From Bacillota bacterium (GTDB taxonomy: Bacteria > Bacillota > Sulfobacillia > Symbiobacteriales > Symbiobacteriaceae): a DNA stretch of 6,077 nucleotides. The position numbers were made by a program, and so were the translations under genes. A model generated the notes under the pieces. It was given only the letters and a program-made list of their open reading frames with translations, was not told where the DNA came from and did not search any database. Positions within the stretch are counted from its first letter, which is position 1; each line of letters opens with the position of its first letter. Location of the stretch: positions 1 through 6,077 of the forward strand of contig JAQBPS010000351.1 of NCBI GenBank assembly GCA_028287415.1, written 5' to 3'. Positions 1 through 4,536 of the stretch are shown in pieces.

Positions 1-258
1 CGTTTCCGTCAAGCGTTGTGGGCTTAACACGGTAACGGTGGGGGTTTGTCGAGGCGACCGGGGGCTGATCGCGACCACTATAGGCGGGGCGTTTGTTCCG
101 CCGCCGATAGGTGAAAGGGGGGCAAGCTCAAAACGCCCCATACACTGCGATTTCAGCGTGTGGGGCGTTTTGTGCGCAGTCGCAGAGCGCATGCCCCCCA
201 GTCGCCTCGTCAAACCCCCACCGTTTCCGTGTTAAGCCCACAACGCTTGACGGAAACG
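1..258. repeat. Large inverted repeat made of two copies of a long hairpin
   Basis: Positions 1-58 and 201-258 are reverse complements of each other except at two bases (positions 33 and 49), giving 56 of 58 matches. Each arm is itself a hairpin. The right copy is complete: a perfect 19-bp stem (212-230 with 250-268) around a 19-nt loop (231-249), ending GGTGGGGGTTTT, which looks like an intrinsic terminator. The left copy is cut by the window edge: partial 5' arm 1-9, loop 10-28, 3' arm 29-47, with a T-T mismatch in its stem caused by T33. The two loops are exact reverse complements. The repeat weakly continues inward: GGCGAC followed by a run of G appears near 53-64, and its complement appears at 194-206. 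This is seen directly. Function is unknown; a terminator pair or a small non-autonomous palindromic repeat are the simplest readings. Confidence 0.9.
129..172. terminator. Bidirectional terminator-like hairpin in the centre of the inverted repeat
   Basis: Arms 129-147 and 154-172 pair over 19 positions with two imperfect pairs, around the loop CGATTT. The outer ends are CAAAACGCCCC and GGGGCGTTTTG, so on either strand a G+C-rich stem runs into a short T tract. It could stop transcription arriving from an upstream gene (commonly the replicative helicase gene in this neighbourhood, which is not in the window) and from the opposite direction. Confidence 0.65.
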
Positions 259-269
259 GTGGGGGTTTT
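212..269 (+). terminator. Long perfect hairpin followed by TTTT
   Basis: A 19-bp perfect stem (212-230 with 250-268), with a 19-nt loop, runs from AAACCCCCACCG to CGGTGGGGGTTT and is followed by one more T. It fits a rho-independent terminator on the plus strand, although the loop is long. The identical structure occurs in inverted orientation at the window start. Confidence 0.5.
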
Positions 270-276
270 CCTTCGG

Positions 277-301
277 CTCGTGACGTCATGGCCGTCACGA
301 G
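277..301 (+). repeat. Short hairpin CTCGTGACG / CGTCACGAG
   Basis: A 9-bp perfect inverted repeat (277-285 with 293-301) with a 7-nt loop lies just after the long hairpin and is followed by GGCTTCTGTTTT. It may be one more weak terminator. Apart from this and three TCGCGA-like words (350, 360, 376), I see nothing else between 270 and 404. The whole stretch 1-429 has no convincing coding region. Confidence 0.4.
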
Positions 302-404
302 GGCTTCTGTTTTCCCTGGCCAGTGAGCAGCGGGATCCGTGTAACAAAGTCGCGATGACGCGCGAATGTTGTACGTCGCGAGTTACAAACATAATGTGCA
401 CAGC

Positions 405-413
405 TGTGGATAA
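405..413 (-). promoter_or_regulatory. Perfect DnaA box upstream of the purA promoter
   Basis: The plus strand reads TGTGGATAA, so the minus strand carries TTATCCACA, the exact consensus DnaA-binding 9-mer. It sits 16 bp upstream of the purA -35 hexamer, right after the palindromic words TGTGCACA and CAGCTG. purA usually lies close to the origin in Bacillales, so DnaA binding here is plausible. A single box is not an origin, and I see no second perfect box in the window. Confidence 0.7.
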
Positions 414-420
414 CGTTCGG
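412..420 (-). promoter_or_regulatory. PurBox-like half site
   Basis: The plus strand AACGTTCGG reads CCGAACGTT on the minus strand, close to the PurBox core CCGAAC with following A/T bases that Bacillus PurR recognises in front of pur genes, including purA. A functional operator normally has two inverted boxes about 16-17 bp apart. The only other CGAA (363-366) is too far away at about 49 bp, so this is a weak call. It overlaps the DnaA box by two bases. Confidence 0.25.
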
Positions 421-429
421 GTGCGCGCG

Positions 430-458
430 TTGACAGCCCCATACTCGGGTGCTACACT
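430..458 (+). promoter_or_regulatory. Sigma-70/SigA promoter of purA
   Basis: A perfect -35 TTGACA (430-435) and a -10 TACACT (453-458) are separated by 17 bp. Transcription would start near 464-466, about 65 nt before the purA ATG. Because the GTG at 449 lies upstream of this -10, that start cannot be used from this promoter. Confidence 0.85.
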
Positions 459-529
459 GGGTGGGGTTTTCGAGGGAGTTTTGGCCAGCCCTTAGTGGCT
501 CGGCCTGTTTGTTTTGGGGAGGTGCCCCT

Positions 530-1834
530 ATGCCGGCGGTTGTGGTGATGGGAGCTCAGTGGGGCGATGAGGGCAAGGGAAAGTTCGTCGATTTGCTGGC
601 GGCGCAGGCCGAAGTTGTCGTGCGGGCGACCGGCGGGGCGAACGCCGGCCACACAGTGTGGGCGAATGGACAGCAATACAAACTCCACCAGGTCCCTTCG
701 GGCATTCTCTACCCGGGCACGCTGTGCGTGATCGGGCATGGCGTCGTTTTGGATCCCGCGAAGCTGATTGAAGAAATGGAGTACCTCCAGGCCAAGGGTG
801 TCGATCTCGCCAATCTGCGGATCAGCGGCGGCGCCCACGTCGTCTTCCCATACCACCTCCGCCTGGACGAGGCCGAGGAGGACCGCAAGGGCGCCAACAA
901 GATTGGTACCACCCGCCGCGGCATCGGTCCGGCCTACATGGACAAGTTTGCGCGGGTGGGTATCCGCCTGGTGGATCTGCTCGACAAGGACGAATTCCTC
1001 CCCAAGCTGACCGCACAGGTGGAGGCCAAGAATCAGCTGCTCGACCGCGTTTACGGCATGACCGGATTCAAGGTGGAGGAGCTCGCTGAGTCCTATCTGA
1101 CCTATGCGGAGCGGCTCCGGCCATACATGGCGAATACGGTCGAGCTGGTCAATGACGCCATCGACGACGGTCGCAACGTGCTGTTCGAGGGCGCACAGGG
1201 GCACCTGCTGGACATCGACTTCGGCACGTATCCGTACGTCACGGCCTCCCACCCGATTGCAGCCGGTGCCATCATTGGCGCTGGCGTGGGGCCGACCAAG
1301 ATCAACAAGGTGCTCGGCATTGTCAAGGCCTACACCTCGCGGGTTGGCGAGGGGCCCTTTCCGACCGAACTGTTTGACCAGACCGGGGATGCGATCCGGG
1401 ACAAGGGGCATGAGTACGGCACAACGACCGGCCGGCCCCGCCGGATTGGCTGGCTGGACCTGGTCATGGTGCGGTTTGCCTGCCGGGTGAGCGGCATTAC
1501 CGACCTGGCCGTCCCACACCTGGATACGCTGGCGAAAACGGGCGTCGATACGCTTAAGATTTGCGTCGGCTACCGCCTGCCGGACGGCACCGTCACCAAG
1601 GAGTTCCCCGTCGGACTCAAGGCGCTGGGGCAGGTGTCGCCGGTGTATGAGGAACTGCCGAACTGGGAGTGGAATGATTCCCTTGCCAAGGTGAAGCGGC
1701 TGGCGGATCTGCCGGAGGGCGCTCAGCGCTATGTCCGGCTGATCGAGACCTACACGGGTGTGCCGGTGAGCATCCTGGGTGTCGGCAGTGAGCGCACGGA
1801 GGCCATCTACCGCACGGAAATCTTTGGTGCGTAA
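530..1834 (+). CDS. purA: Adenylosuccinate synthetase
   Basis: Cytoplasmic enzyme of purine synthesis that joins IMP and aspartate using GTP to make adenylosuccinate, the precursor of AMP. The 434-residue product has the usual family length. The N-terminal GDEGKGK loop (residues 12-18) holds catalytic Asp13, and NAGHT carries catalytic His41 in the same positions as the E. coli enzyme. The IMP-binding EGAQG (220-224) is followed by LDIDFGTYPYVT. The TTTGRPRR block (298-305) supplies the arginines that contact IMP and aspartate. A C-terminal VGSER completes the pattern. The ATG at 530 is chosen because GGGGAGGT (516-523) lies 6 nt upstream, the family N-terminus begins there, and the longer GTG start at 449 precedes the promoter -10. 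In the mobile-loop region the sequence has ASHPIAAG where Bacillus has SSNPVAGG, a mild variation. It is a single-gene transcription unit with its own promoter, perhaps under PurR. Confidence 0.99.
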   Translation: MPAVVVMGAQWGDEGKGKFVDLLAAQAEVVVRATGGANAGHTVWANGQQYKLHQVPSGILYPGTLCVIGHGVVLDPAKLIEEMEYLQAKGVDLANLRISGGAHVVFPYHLRLDEAEEDRKGANKIGTTRRGIGPAYMDKFARVGIRLVDLLDKDEFLPKLTAQVEAKNQLLDRVYGMTGFKVEELAESYLTYAERLRPYMANTVELVNDAIDDGRNVLFEGAQGHLLDIDFGTYPYVTASHPIAAGAIIGAGVGPTKINKVLGIVKAYTSRVGEGPFPTELFDQTGDAIRDKGHEYGTTTGRPRRIGWLDLVMVRFACRVSGITDLAVPHLDTLAKTGVDTLKICVGYRLPDGTVTKEFPVGLKALGQVSPVYEELPNWEWNDSLAKVKRLADLPEGAQRYVRLIETYTGVPVSILGVGSERTEAIYRTEIFGA

Positions 1835-1850
1835 AGCGCCGTCAGGGCGT

Positions 1851-1889
1851 GCAGGGGCGGGCTCACGCCTGCCCCTGCAGGCTGCTTGT
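1851..1889 (+). terminator. Hairpin after purA, probable terminator
   Basis: A 12-bp stem with one G-U pair (1851-1862 with 1867-1878) around the loop TCAC begins 16 nt after the purA stop. The T run that follows is weak (GCTTGTTT), so it may act as an inefficient terminator or protect the 3' end of the mRNA. Confidence 0.65.
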
Positions 1890-1896
1890 TTCAAGC

Positions 1897-1925
1897 TTGC
1901 AATAGCGAGGGTGCGCGGCTATAAT
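1897..1925 (+). promoter_or_regulatory. Strong sigma-70/SigA promoter of the tRNA pair
   Basis: A -35 TTGCAA (1897-1902) and a perfect -10 TATAAT (1920-1925) are spaced by 17 bp. The expected start near 1932 leaves a leader of only about 11 nt before tRNA-Gly, as is usual for tRNA genes. Confidence 0.9.
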
Positions 1926-1942
1926 AAGCTGTGCAGCGAGTT

Positions 1943-2016
1943 GCGGGTGTAGTTCAATGGTAGAACTTCAGCTTCCCAAGCTGATAGCGGGGGTTCGATT
2001 CCCCTCACCCGCTCCA
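1943..2016 (+). tRNA. tRNA-Gly, anticodon CCC
   Basis: A complete cloverleaf: acceptor GCGGGTG (1943-1949) pairs with CACCCGC (2006-2012), discriminator T, and the CCA end is encoded. The anticodon stem TCAGC/GCTGA encloses the loop TTCCCAA, giving anticodon CCC, which reads GGG. The T arm contains GGTTCGATTCC. With the CCA it is 74 nt, typical for tRNA-Gly. It is the first gene after the 1897-1925 promoter. Confidence 0.97.
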
Positions 2017-2024
2017 AACCCGGC

Positions 2025-2050
2025 AACGGAGACAGCAGTGTCTCCGTTTT
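2025..2050 (+). terminator. Terminator-like hairpin between the two tRNA genes
   Basis: A perfect 10-bp stem (AACGGAGACA 2025-2034 with TGTCTCCGTT 2039-2048) around the loop GCAG is followed by two further T. It looks like an intrinsic terminator, yet tRNA-Thr begins only 4 nt later and no promoter is visible between them. Read-through, or use as a processing hairpin in a joint precursor, is therefore likely. Confidence 0.6.
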
Positions 2051-2054
2051 GCTT

Positions 2055-2130
2055 GCCGATGTAGCTCAGTTGGTAGAGCAGCTGATTCGTAATCAGCAGG
2101 TCAGGGGTTCGAGTCCCCTCATCGGCTCCA
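2055..2130 (+). tRNA. tRNA-Thr, anticodon CGT
   Basis: A complete cloverleaf: acceptor GCCGATG (2055-2061) pairs with CATCGGC (2120-2126), discriminator T, and CCA is encoded. The anticodon stem GCTGA/TCAGC encloses TTCGTAA, so the anticodon is CGT, reading ACG. The D arm has AGCTCAGTTGGTAGAGC and the T arm has GGTTCGAGTCC. It is 76 nt with the CCA and is probably cotranscribed with tRNA-Gly. Confidence 0.98.
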
Positions 2131-2134
2131 AATT

Positions 2135-2163
2135 GCCCCGAGGTCATTGACCTCGGGGCTTTT
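2135..2163 (+). terminator. Intrinsic terminator of the tRNA unit
   Basis: An 11-bp perfect G+C-rich stem (GCCCCGAGGTC 2135-2145 with GACCTCGGGGC 2149-2159), with a 3-nt loop, is followed by TTTT (2160-2163). It starts 4 nt after the tRNA-Thr CCA end. Confidence 0.9.
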
Positions 2164-2226
2164 GCTATTTAGCTGCAGATCGACAATAACCGGCAGAACT
2201 CGCAAAAACCCTATGGTACGCTGGCA

Positions 2227-2242
2227 ATGGGATAAATCCCAT
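2227..2242. promoter_or_regulatory. Palindrome ATGGGAT-AA-ATCCCAT, possible operator
   Basis: Seven-base arms are perfectly inverted around AA, 12 nt upstream of the Shine-Dalgarno site of the transglycosylase gene. The symmetry suggests a dimeric repressor site, or a short hairpin in the leader. A TATGGT at 2212-2217 could be a -10 just upstream, but I find no good -35 for it, so the promoter of this gene is not located with confidence. Confidence 0.35.
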
Positions 2243-2268
2243 ATTCTTCCGAACGGGGTGACCACATA

Positions 2269-2970
2269 GTGAGACCACAGTCATGGTCCCGTGTGCTGGC
2301 CGCCCTCATGGTAATCACGGTCTGGCTCGTGTCGCTGGTGAGCGAGCCGGGATTCGTGGAGGGCGCGCCTGCCGCCAAACCGGAGGTGCCGAATGGTTTT
2401 TGCGAAAGCCGACTAGAAGAGAGAGTCTTCGCGTACCAGCGCCGGCAGACTCGCATGGAGCAATCCCGCAGCGCGCAGCAGCGGGAGGACGACCGTCGAG
2501 ACCAGGCGGTACTGCTGGAGCACAACCGGCTCCTGCGCCAGGAGAAAGCGCTGCGCACCCTGGCGACAAGCCGCATCGAGGACCTGGTGCCGGAGCGCTA
2601 CCAACCGCTTGTCCTCGACGCGGCCGGGCGGTTCGACATGGACCCGCGCATGGTTGCGGCGGTAGGCACGGTCGAGAGTCAGTGGTACGAAAGGGCGGTT
2701 GGCACACACGGCGACAGCGGGTTGATGCAGATCCTGCCCTCCACCGGGGAATGGATCGCCGGCAAGTTCGGGCTGGCGCAGTATGACCTGTTCGACCCGG
2801 TGACCAACCTGACTATGGGTGCGTGGTACCTGCACGTGCTGCATGCGGAGTACGGCAACTGGCCGCAGGCGCTGGCGGTGTATAACGGGGGTCCCCGCGC
2901 CGCATCTCTGGGAGCCGACTATCCGTACACGAAGCAGGTCATGCGGGTGTTCAACGACCTGGCACCTTGA
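2269..2970 (+). CDS. Membrane-anchored lytic transglycosylase (SLT domain)
   Basis: Predicted peptidoglycan lytic transglycosylase, cleaving the MurNAc-GlcNAc bond with formation of 1,6-anhydro-MurNAc. The 233-residue product has an N-terminal signal anchor or signal peptide (about residues 8-25), a charged Arg/Glu/Gln-rich helical stretch likely to form a coiled coil (about 45-105), and a C-terminal SLT (goose-type lysozyme-like) domain (about 112-230). Catalytic Glu136 lies in VESQWY, followed by the family blocks SGLMQILP (150-157) and AVYNGGP (203-209). The GTG start at 2269 is supported by GGGGTGA (2255-2261) 7 nt upstream and by the position of the membrane segment. The gene follows the tRNA terminator and converges on the M23 gene. 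It acts outside the membrane; the coiled coil could set a distance to the wall or mediate pairing. The exact subfamily is not assigned. Confidence 0.93.
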   Translation: MRPQSWSRVLAALMVITVWLVSLVSEPGFVEGAPAAKPEVPNGFCESRLEERVFAYQRRQTRMEQSRSAQQREDDRRDQAVLLEHNRLLRQEKALRTLATSRIEDLVPERYQPLVLDAAGRFDMDPRMVAAVGTVESQWYERAVGTHGDSGLMQILPSTGEWIAGKFGLAQYDLFDPVTNLTMGAWYLHVLHAEYGNWPQALAVYNGGPRAASLGADYPYTKQVMRVFNDLAP

Positions 2971-2985
2971 CCGCTGGCATGCGGC

Positions 2986-3025
2986 ACAAGAGAGCCGCAC
3001 CCCGGATCCGGGCTGGCTCTCTTGT
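2986..3025. terminator. Hairpin shared by the two convergent cell-wall hydrolase genes
   Basis: An 11-bp perfect outer stem (ACAAGAGAGCC 2986-2996 with GGCTCTCTTGT 3015-3025) encloses a second palindrome CCCGGATCCGGG (3001-3012). It sits between the stop codons at 2970 and 3038 (minus strand) and can fold from either transcript. There is no clear T tract on either side, so it may block or stabilise 3' ends rather than act as a classic intrinsic terminator. Confidence 0.6.
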
Positions 3026-3037
3026 ACTGCCCAAGGG

Positions 3038-4111
3038 CTAGTGCAGGAAGTTACGCGGGTTCTGAGCCGTGCCGTCCACGATCACCTCAAAGTGAAGGTG
3101 CGGCCCCGTTGAGTGTCCCGTGGTTCCGACCTGGATCACAGGGGTACCCTGTGCAACGGTGTCACCGGTGCTCACCAGCAGGACGGAAGCGTGGGCGTAG
3201 CGGGATTTTACGCCGCCCCCGTGGTCGATGATTACGCAATAGCCATACCCGCCATCCCAGCCGGAAAAAACCACCGTGCCGGCCCTGGCGGCTACGGCCT
3301 GTGTCCCGATCGCTACCGCAATGTCGATGCCGGTGTGGAAACCGCCCCAGCGCGCACCGAATTCGCTGGTGATTGTGCCGCCGTTGATCGGCCATCGCCA
3401 ATTGCTGTCGCCGGCTGTCTTCTCAGTCTCAGGCTGTGGCGTACTCACGGCAGCGGGGGCAGCGCTGCGCTCCCGTGGTGCATCGCCGCGGCTGGCCACG
3501 AGGGTGCGGGGCCGGGCCTGCGCATCGGGCAGCAAGAGTGTGCGGCCTTCCGCCAGCACCGCTTCGGCGCTGAGCCCGTTCGCAGCCTCAATTCGCTCCA
3601 GTTCGGCCCCATACTGCAGAGCGATCTGTTCCAGGGAGTCACCGGCCTCAACCGTGTATGCCAGCCCATGAAACCGTTCCACGACCTGAAGCGTCTGACC
3701 TGGCCGCAGCAGTTCAGGATCGATCGCTGGGTTGAGTGAGGTGAGGGTGGCTGTGTCGGTGCCGAGCGATTCGGCAATGTCCCAAAGTGACTCGCCTTCG
3801 CGAACGGTATAAGCATAAGCTTTTGGTTGAGCGGCACCAGTCGCCGCAAACAGTTCACGCCCACCGCTCCGCACGGTGACATACGGCCCATCGGCCGTCA
3901 CGCTGGCGCCGTCAATCATTGGTGCCGGCGCCGACGGCATGGGGGGCATGGACGGCCCCGGTGTGAGCGCGACGGCACGACCCGCTGCGACAGCCGTTGC
4001 CGGTTGCCTCCGATGCAAGGGGAGCCCAAGTGCGCCGCCCACAAGCAGACAACTCATGACACCAGCAGCAGCCCGCCGATAACCGCCAGCCTTGTTACCC
4101 CGAGTAATCAC
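3038..4111 (-). CDS. LysM-LysM-M23 peptidoglycan metalloendopeptidase
   Basis: Secreted or membrane-anchored zinc peptidase expected to cut peptide cross-bridges or stems in peptidoglycan. From the GTG start at 4111 the product has 357 residues: a basic N-terminus and membrane segment (about 13-32), a Pro/Ala-rich linker, LysM 1 (about 99-144, beginning YTVREGESLWDIA), LysM 2 (about 150-195), a Thr/Pro/Glu-rich linker and a C-terminal M23 (LytM-type) domain (about 238-357). The metal and catalytic residues are present: His259 and Asp263 in HTGID, His307 in RYAH, and His338/His340 in PHLHFE. The start is chosen because GAGGTGGGG (4124-4116, minus strand) sits just upstream, with 7 nt between GAGGTG and the GTG. 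An ATG at 4129 would add six residues without a good ribosome site. LysM domains bind glycan GlcNAc, which places the enzyme on the wall. Exact specificity cannot be read from sequence. Confidence 0.95.
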   Translation of the reverse strand: MITRGNKAGGYRRAAAGVMSCLLVGGALGLPLHRRQPATAVAAGRAVALTPGPSMPPMPSAPAPMIDGASVTADGPYVTVRSGGRELFAATGAAQPKAYAYTVREGESLWDIAESLGTDTATLTSLNPAIDPELLRPGQTLQVVERFHGLAYTVEAGDSLEQIALQYGAELERIEAANGLSAEAVLAEGRTLLLPDAQARPRTLVASRGDAPRERSAAPAAVSTPQPETEKTAGDSNWRWPINGGTITSEFGARWGGFHTGIDIAVAIGTQAVAARAGTVVFSGWDGGYGYCVIIDHGGGVKSRYAHASVLLVSTGDTVAQGTPVIQVGTTGHSTGPHLHFEVIVDGTAQNPRNFLH

Positions 4112-4186
4112 AAATCCCCACCTCGACATCTGTTGTTCGTGCAGGAGGAAGACACTTGTCGCCTCACCGCCGTTTCCCAGCATAAG

Positions 4187-4215
4187 TTGACAGAATCAGG
4201 TTGCAGGCTGATTAT
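4187..4215 (+). promoter_or_regulatory. Candidate plus-strand promoter in the divergent region
   Basis: A perfect -35 TTGACA (4187-4192) lies 17 bp from GATTAT (4210-4215), which matches four of six -10 positions. On the minus strand the same bases read CATAAT (4216-4211), a five-of-six -10 match that could serve the M23 gene, although its -35 is poor. If the plus-strand promoter is real, the YpiB-like gene would have a leader of over 300 nt. Confidence 0.35.
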
Positions 4216-4223
4216 GCCCTGGA

Positions 4224-4296
4224 TTACGGTCAACCAAACCACCGTAAGATAAATGTGAAAGACTAAACATTTTGCTTACGTGAGGTTCCCCCGTAA
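4224..4296. repeat. Two TTACG/CGTAA inverted repeats between divergent genes
   Basis: The first is TTACGGT (4224-4230) with ACCGTAA (4241-4247) around 10 nt. The second is TTACG (4276-4280) with CGTAA (4292-4296) around 11 nt. They share the TTACG/CGTAA half sites and lie between the M23 gene and the YpiB-like gene, next to the candidate divergent -10 elements. They could be operators or RNA hairpins. No known factor is assigned. Confidence 0.45.
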
Positions 4297-4297
4297 C

Positions 4298-4495
4298 ATG
4301 GTGAATCGCGATCGAAACGCCCTGGAGCCGGTGAACTGCGACCGCTGGAAAGACCACCACCTGTTTATATGATTGGGTGACGTTTGGTATGTACGCACCA
4401 GGAGTGGGAAAGTATAGAAGCGGTGGCGTATAATAGCTCGTCTTGCGCAGGAGGAGATACAGAGTGTTTGGCGAAATCTCGTTAAACCCCCCTGA
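4298..4495 (+). pseudogene. Possible decayed short gene, weak
   Basis: From ATG 4298 a 24-codon frame ends at TGA (4370). The same frame continues through TAG (4415) to a final TGA (4493) with no other stop and a protein-like composition, including LGDVWYVRTRSGKV and IIARLAQEEIQSVWRNL. The first segment has high G or C at third positions and low at second positions, as in the real genes here. I recognise no family, and the ATG has no good ribosome site. The rest of 4112-4536 is non-coding as far as I can see. Chance is a serious alternative. Confidence 0.15.
4429..4434 (+). promoter_or_regulatory. Perfect -10 TATAAT, candidate promoter of the YpiB-like gene
   Basis: TATAAT lies about 100 nt before the YpiB-like start codon. 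The -35 region 17-18 bp upstream (TGGGAA, 4405-4410) is poor, so the promoter may need an activator or another sigma factor. The candidate start near 4441 is followed by a strong AGGAGGAG (4449-4456) with no convincing gene after it. Confidence 0.4.
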
Positions 4496-4536
4496 ATCAA
4501 CGGGCACACGATCACGTAGCCGAAGGAGGGAATGGG

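Noticed and set aside
1..258. Transposon terminal inverted repeats bounding an insertion sequence
   Set aside because: The interior is only 142 bp and non-coding, no target-site duplication can be checked because the left edge is cut, and each arm folds as a terminator-like hairpin.
413..413. An origin of replication next to the DnaA box
   Set aside because: Only one perfect DnaA box is seen. There is no cluster and no A+T-rich unwinding element, and the surrounding DNA is G+C-rich.
160..495. Short plus-strand frames across the region upstream of purA
   Set aside because: They run through hairpins, the DnaA box and the promoter, have no ribosome sites, and their translations are Arg/Pro/Ser-rich nonsense.
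449..529. Longer purA start at GTG 449
   Set aside because: It precedes the promoter -10, adds 27 residues not found in the family, and the ATG at 530 has an excellent ribosome site.
452..1894. A 480-codon minus-strand open frame opposite purA
   Set aside because: It is the antisense shadow of purA, whose motifs and promoter are beyond doubt. The translation is low-complexity and matches no family I know, as expected in G+C-rich DNA.
4261..4440. Possible cyclic di-AMP (ydaO-type) riboswitch on the minus strand, upstream of the M23 gene
   Set aside because: The words GGGGGAACC and AACCTCACGTAAGC recall parts of that class, which often controls wall hydrolases. The other conserved blocks, such as GGGGTGAAT and the closing helix, could not be found in order. 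A covariance-model scan of 4112-4440 (minus strand) would settle it.
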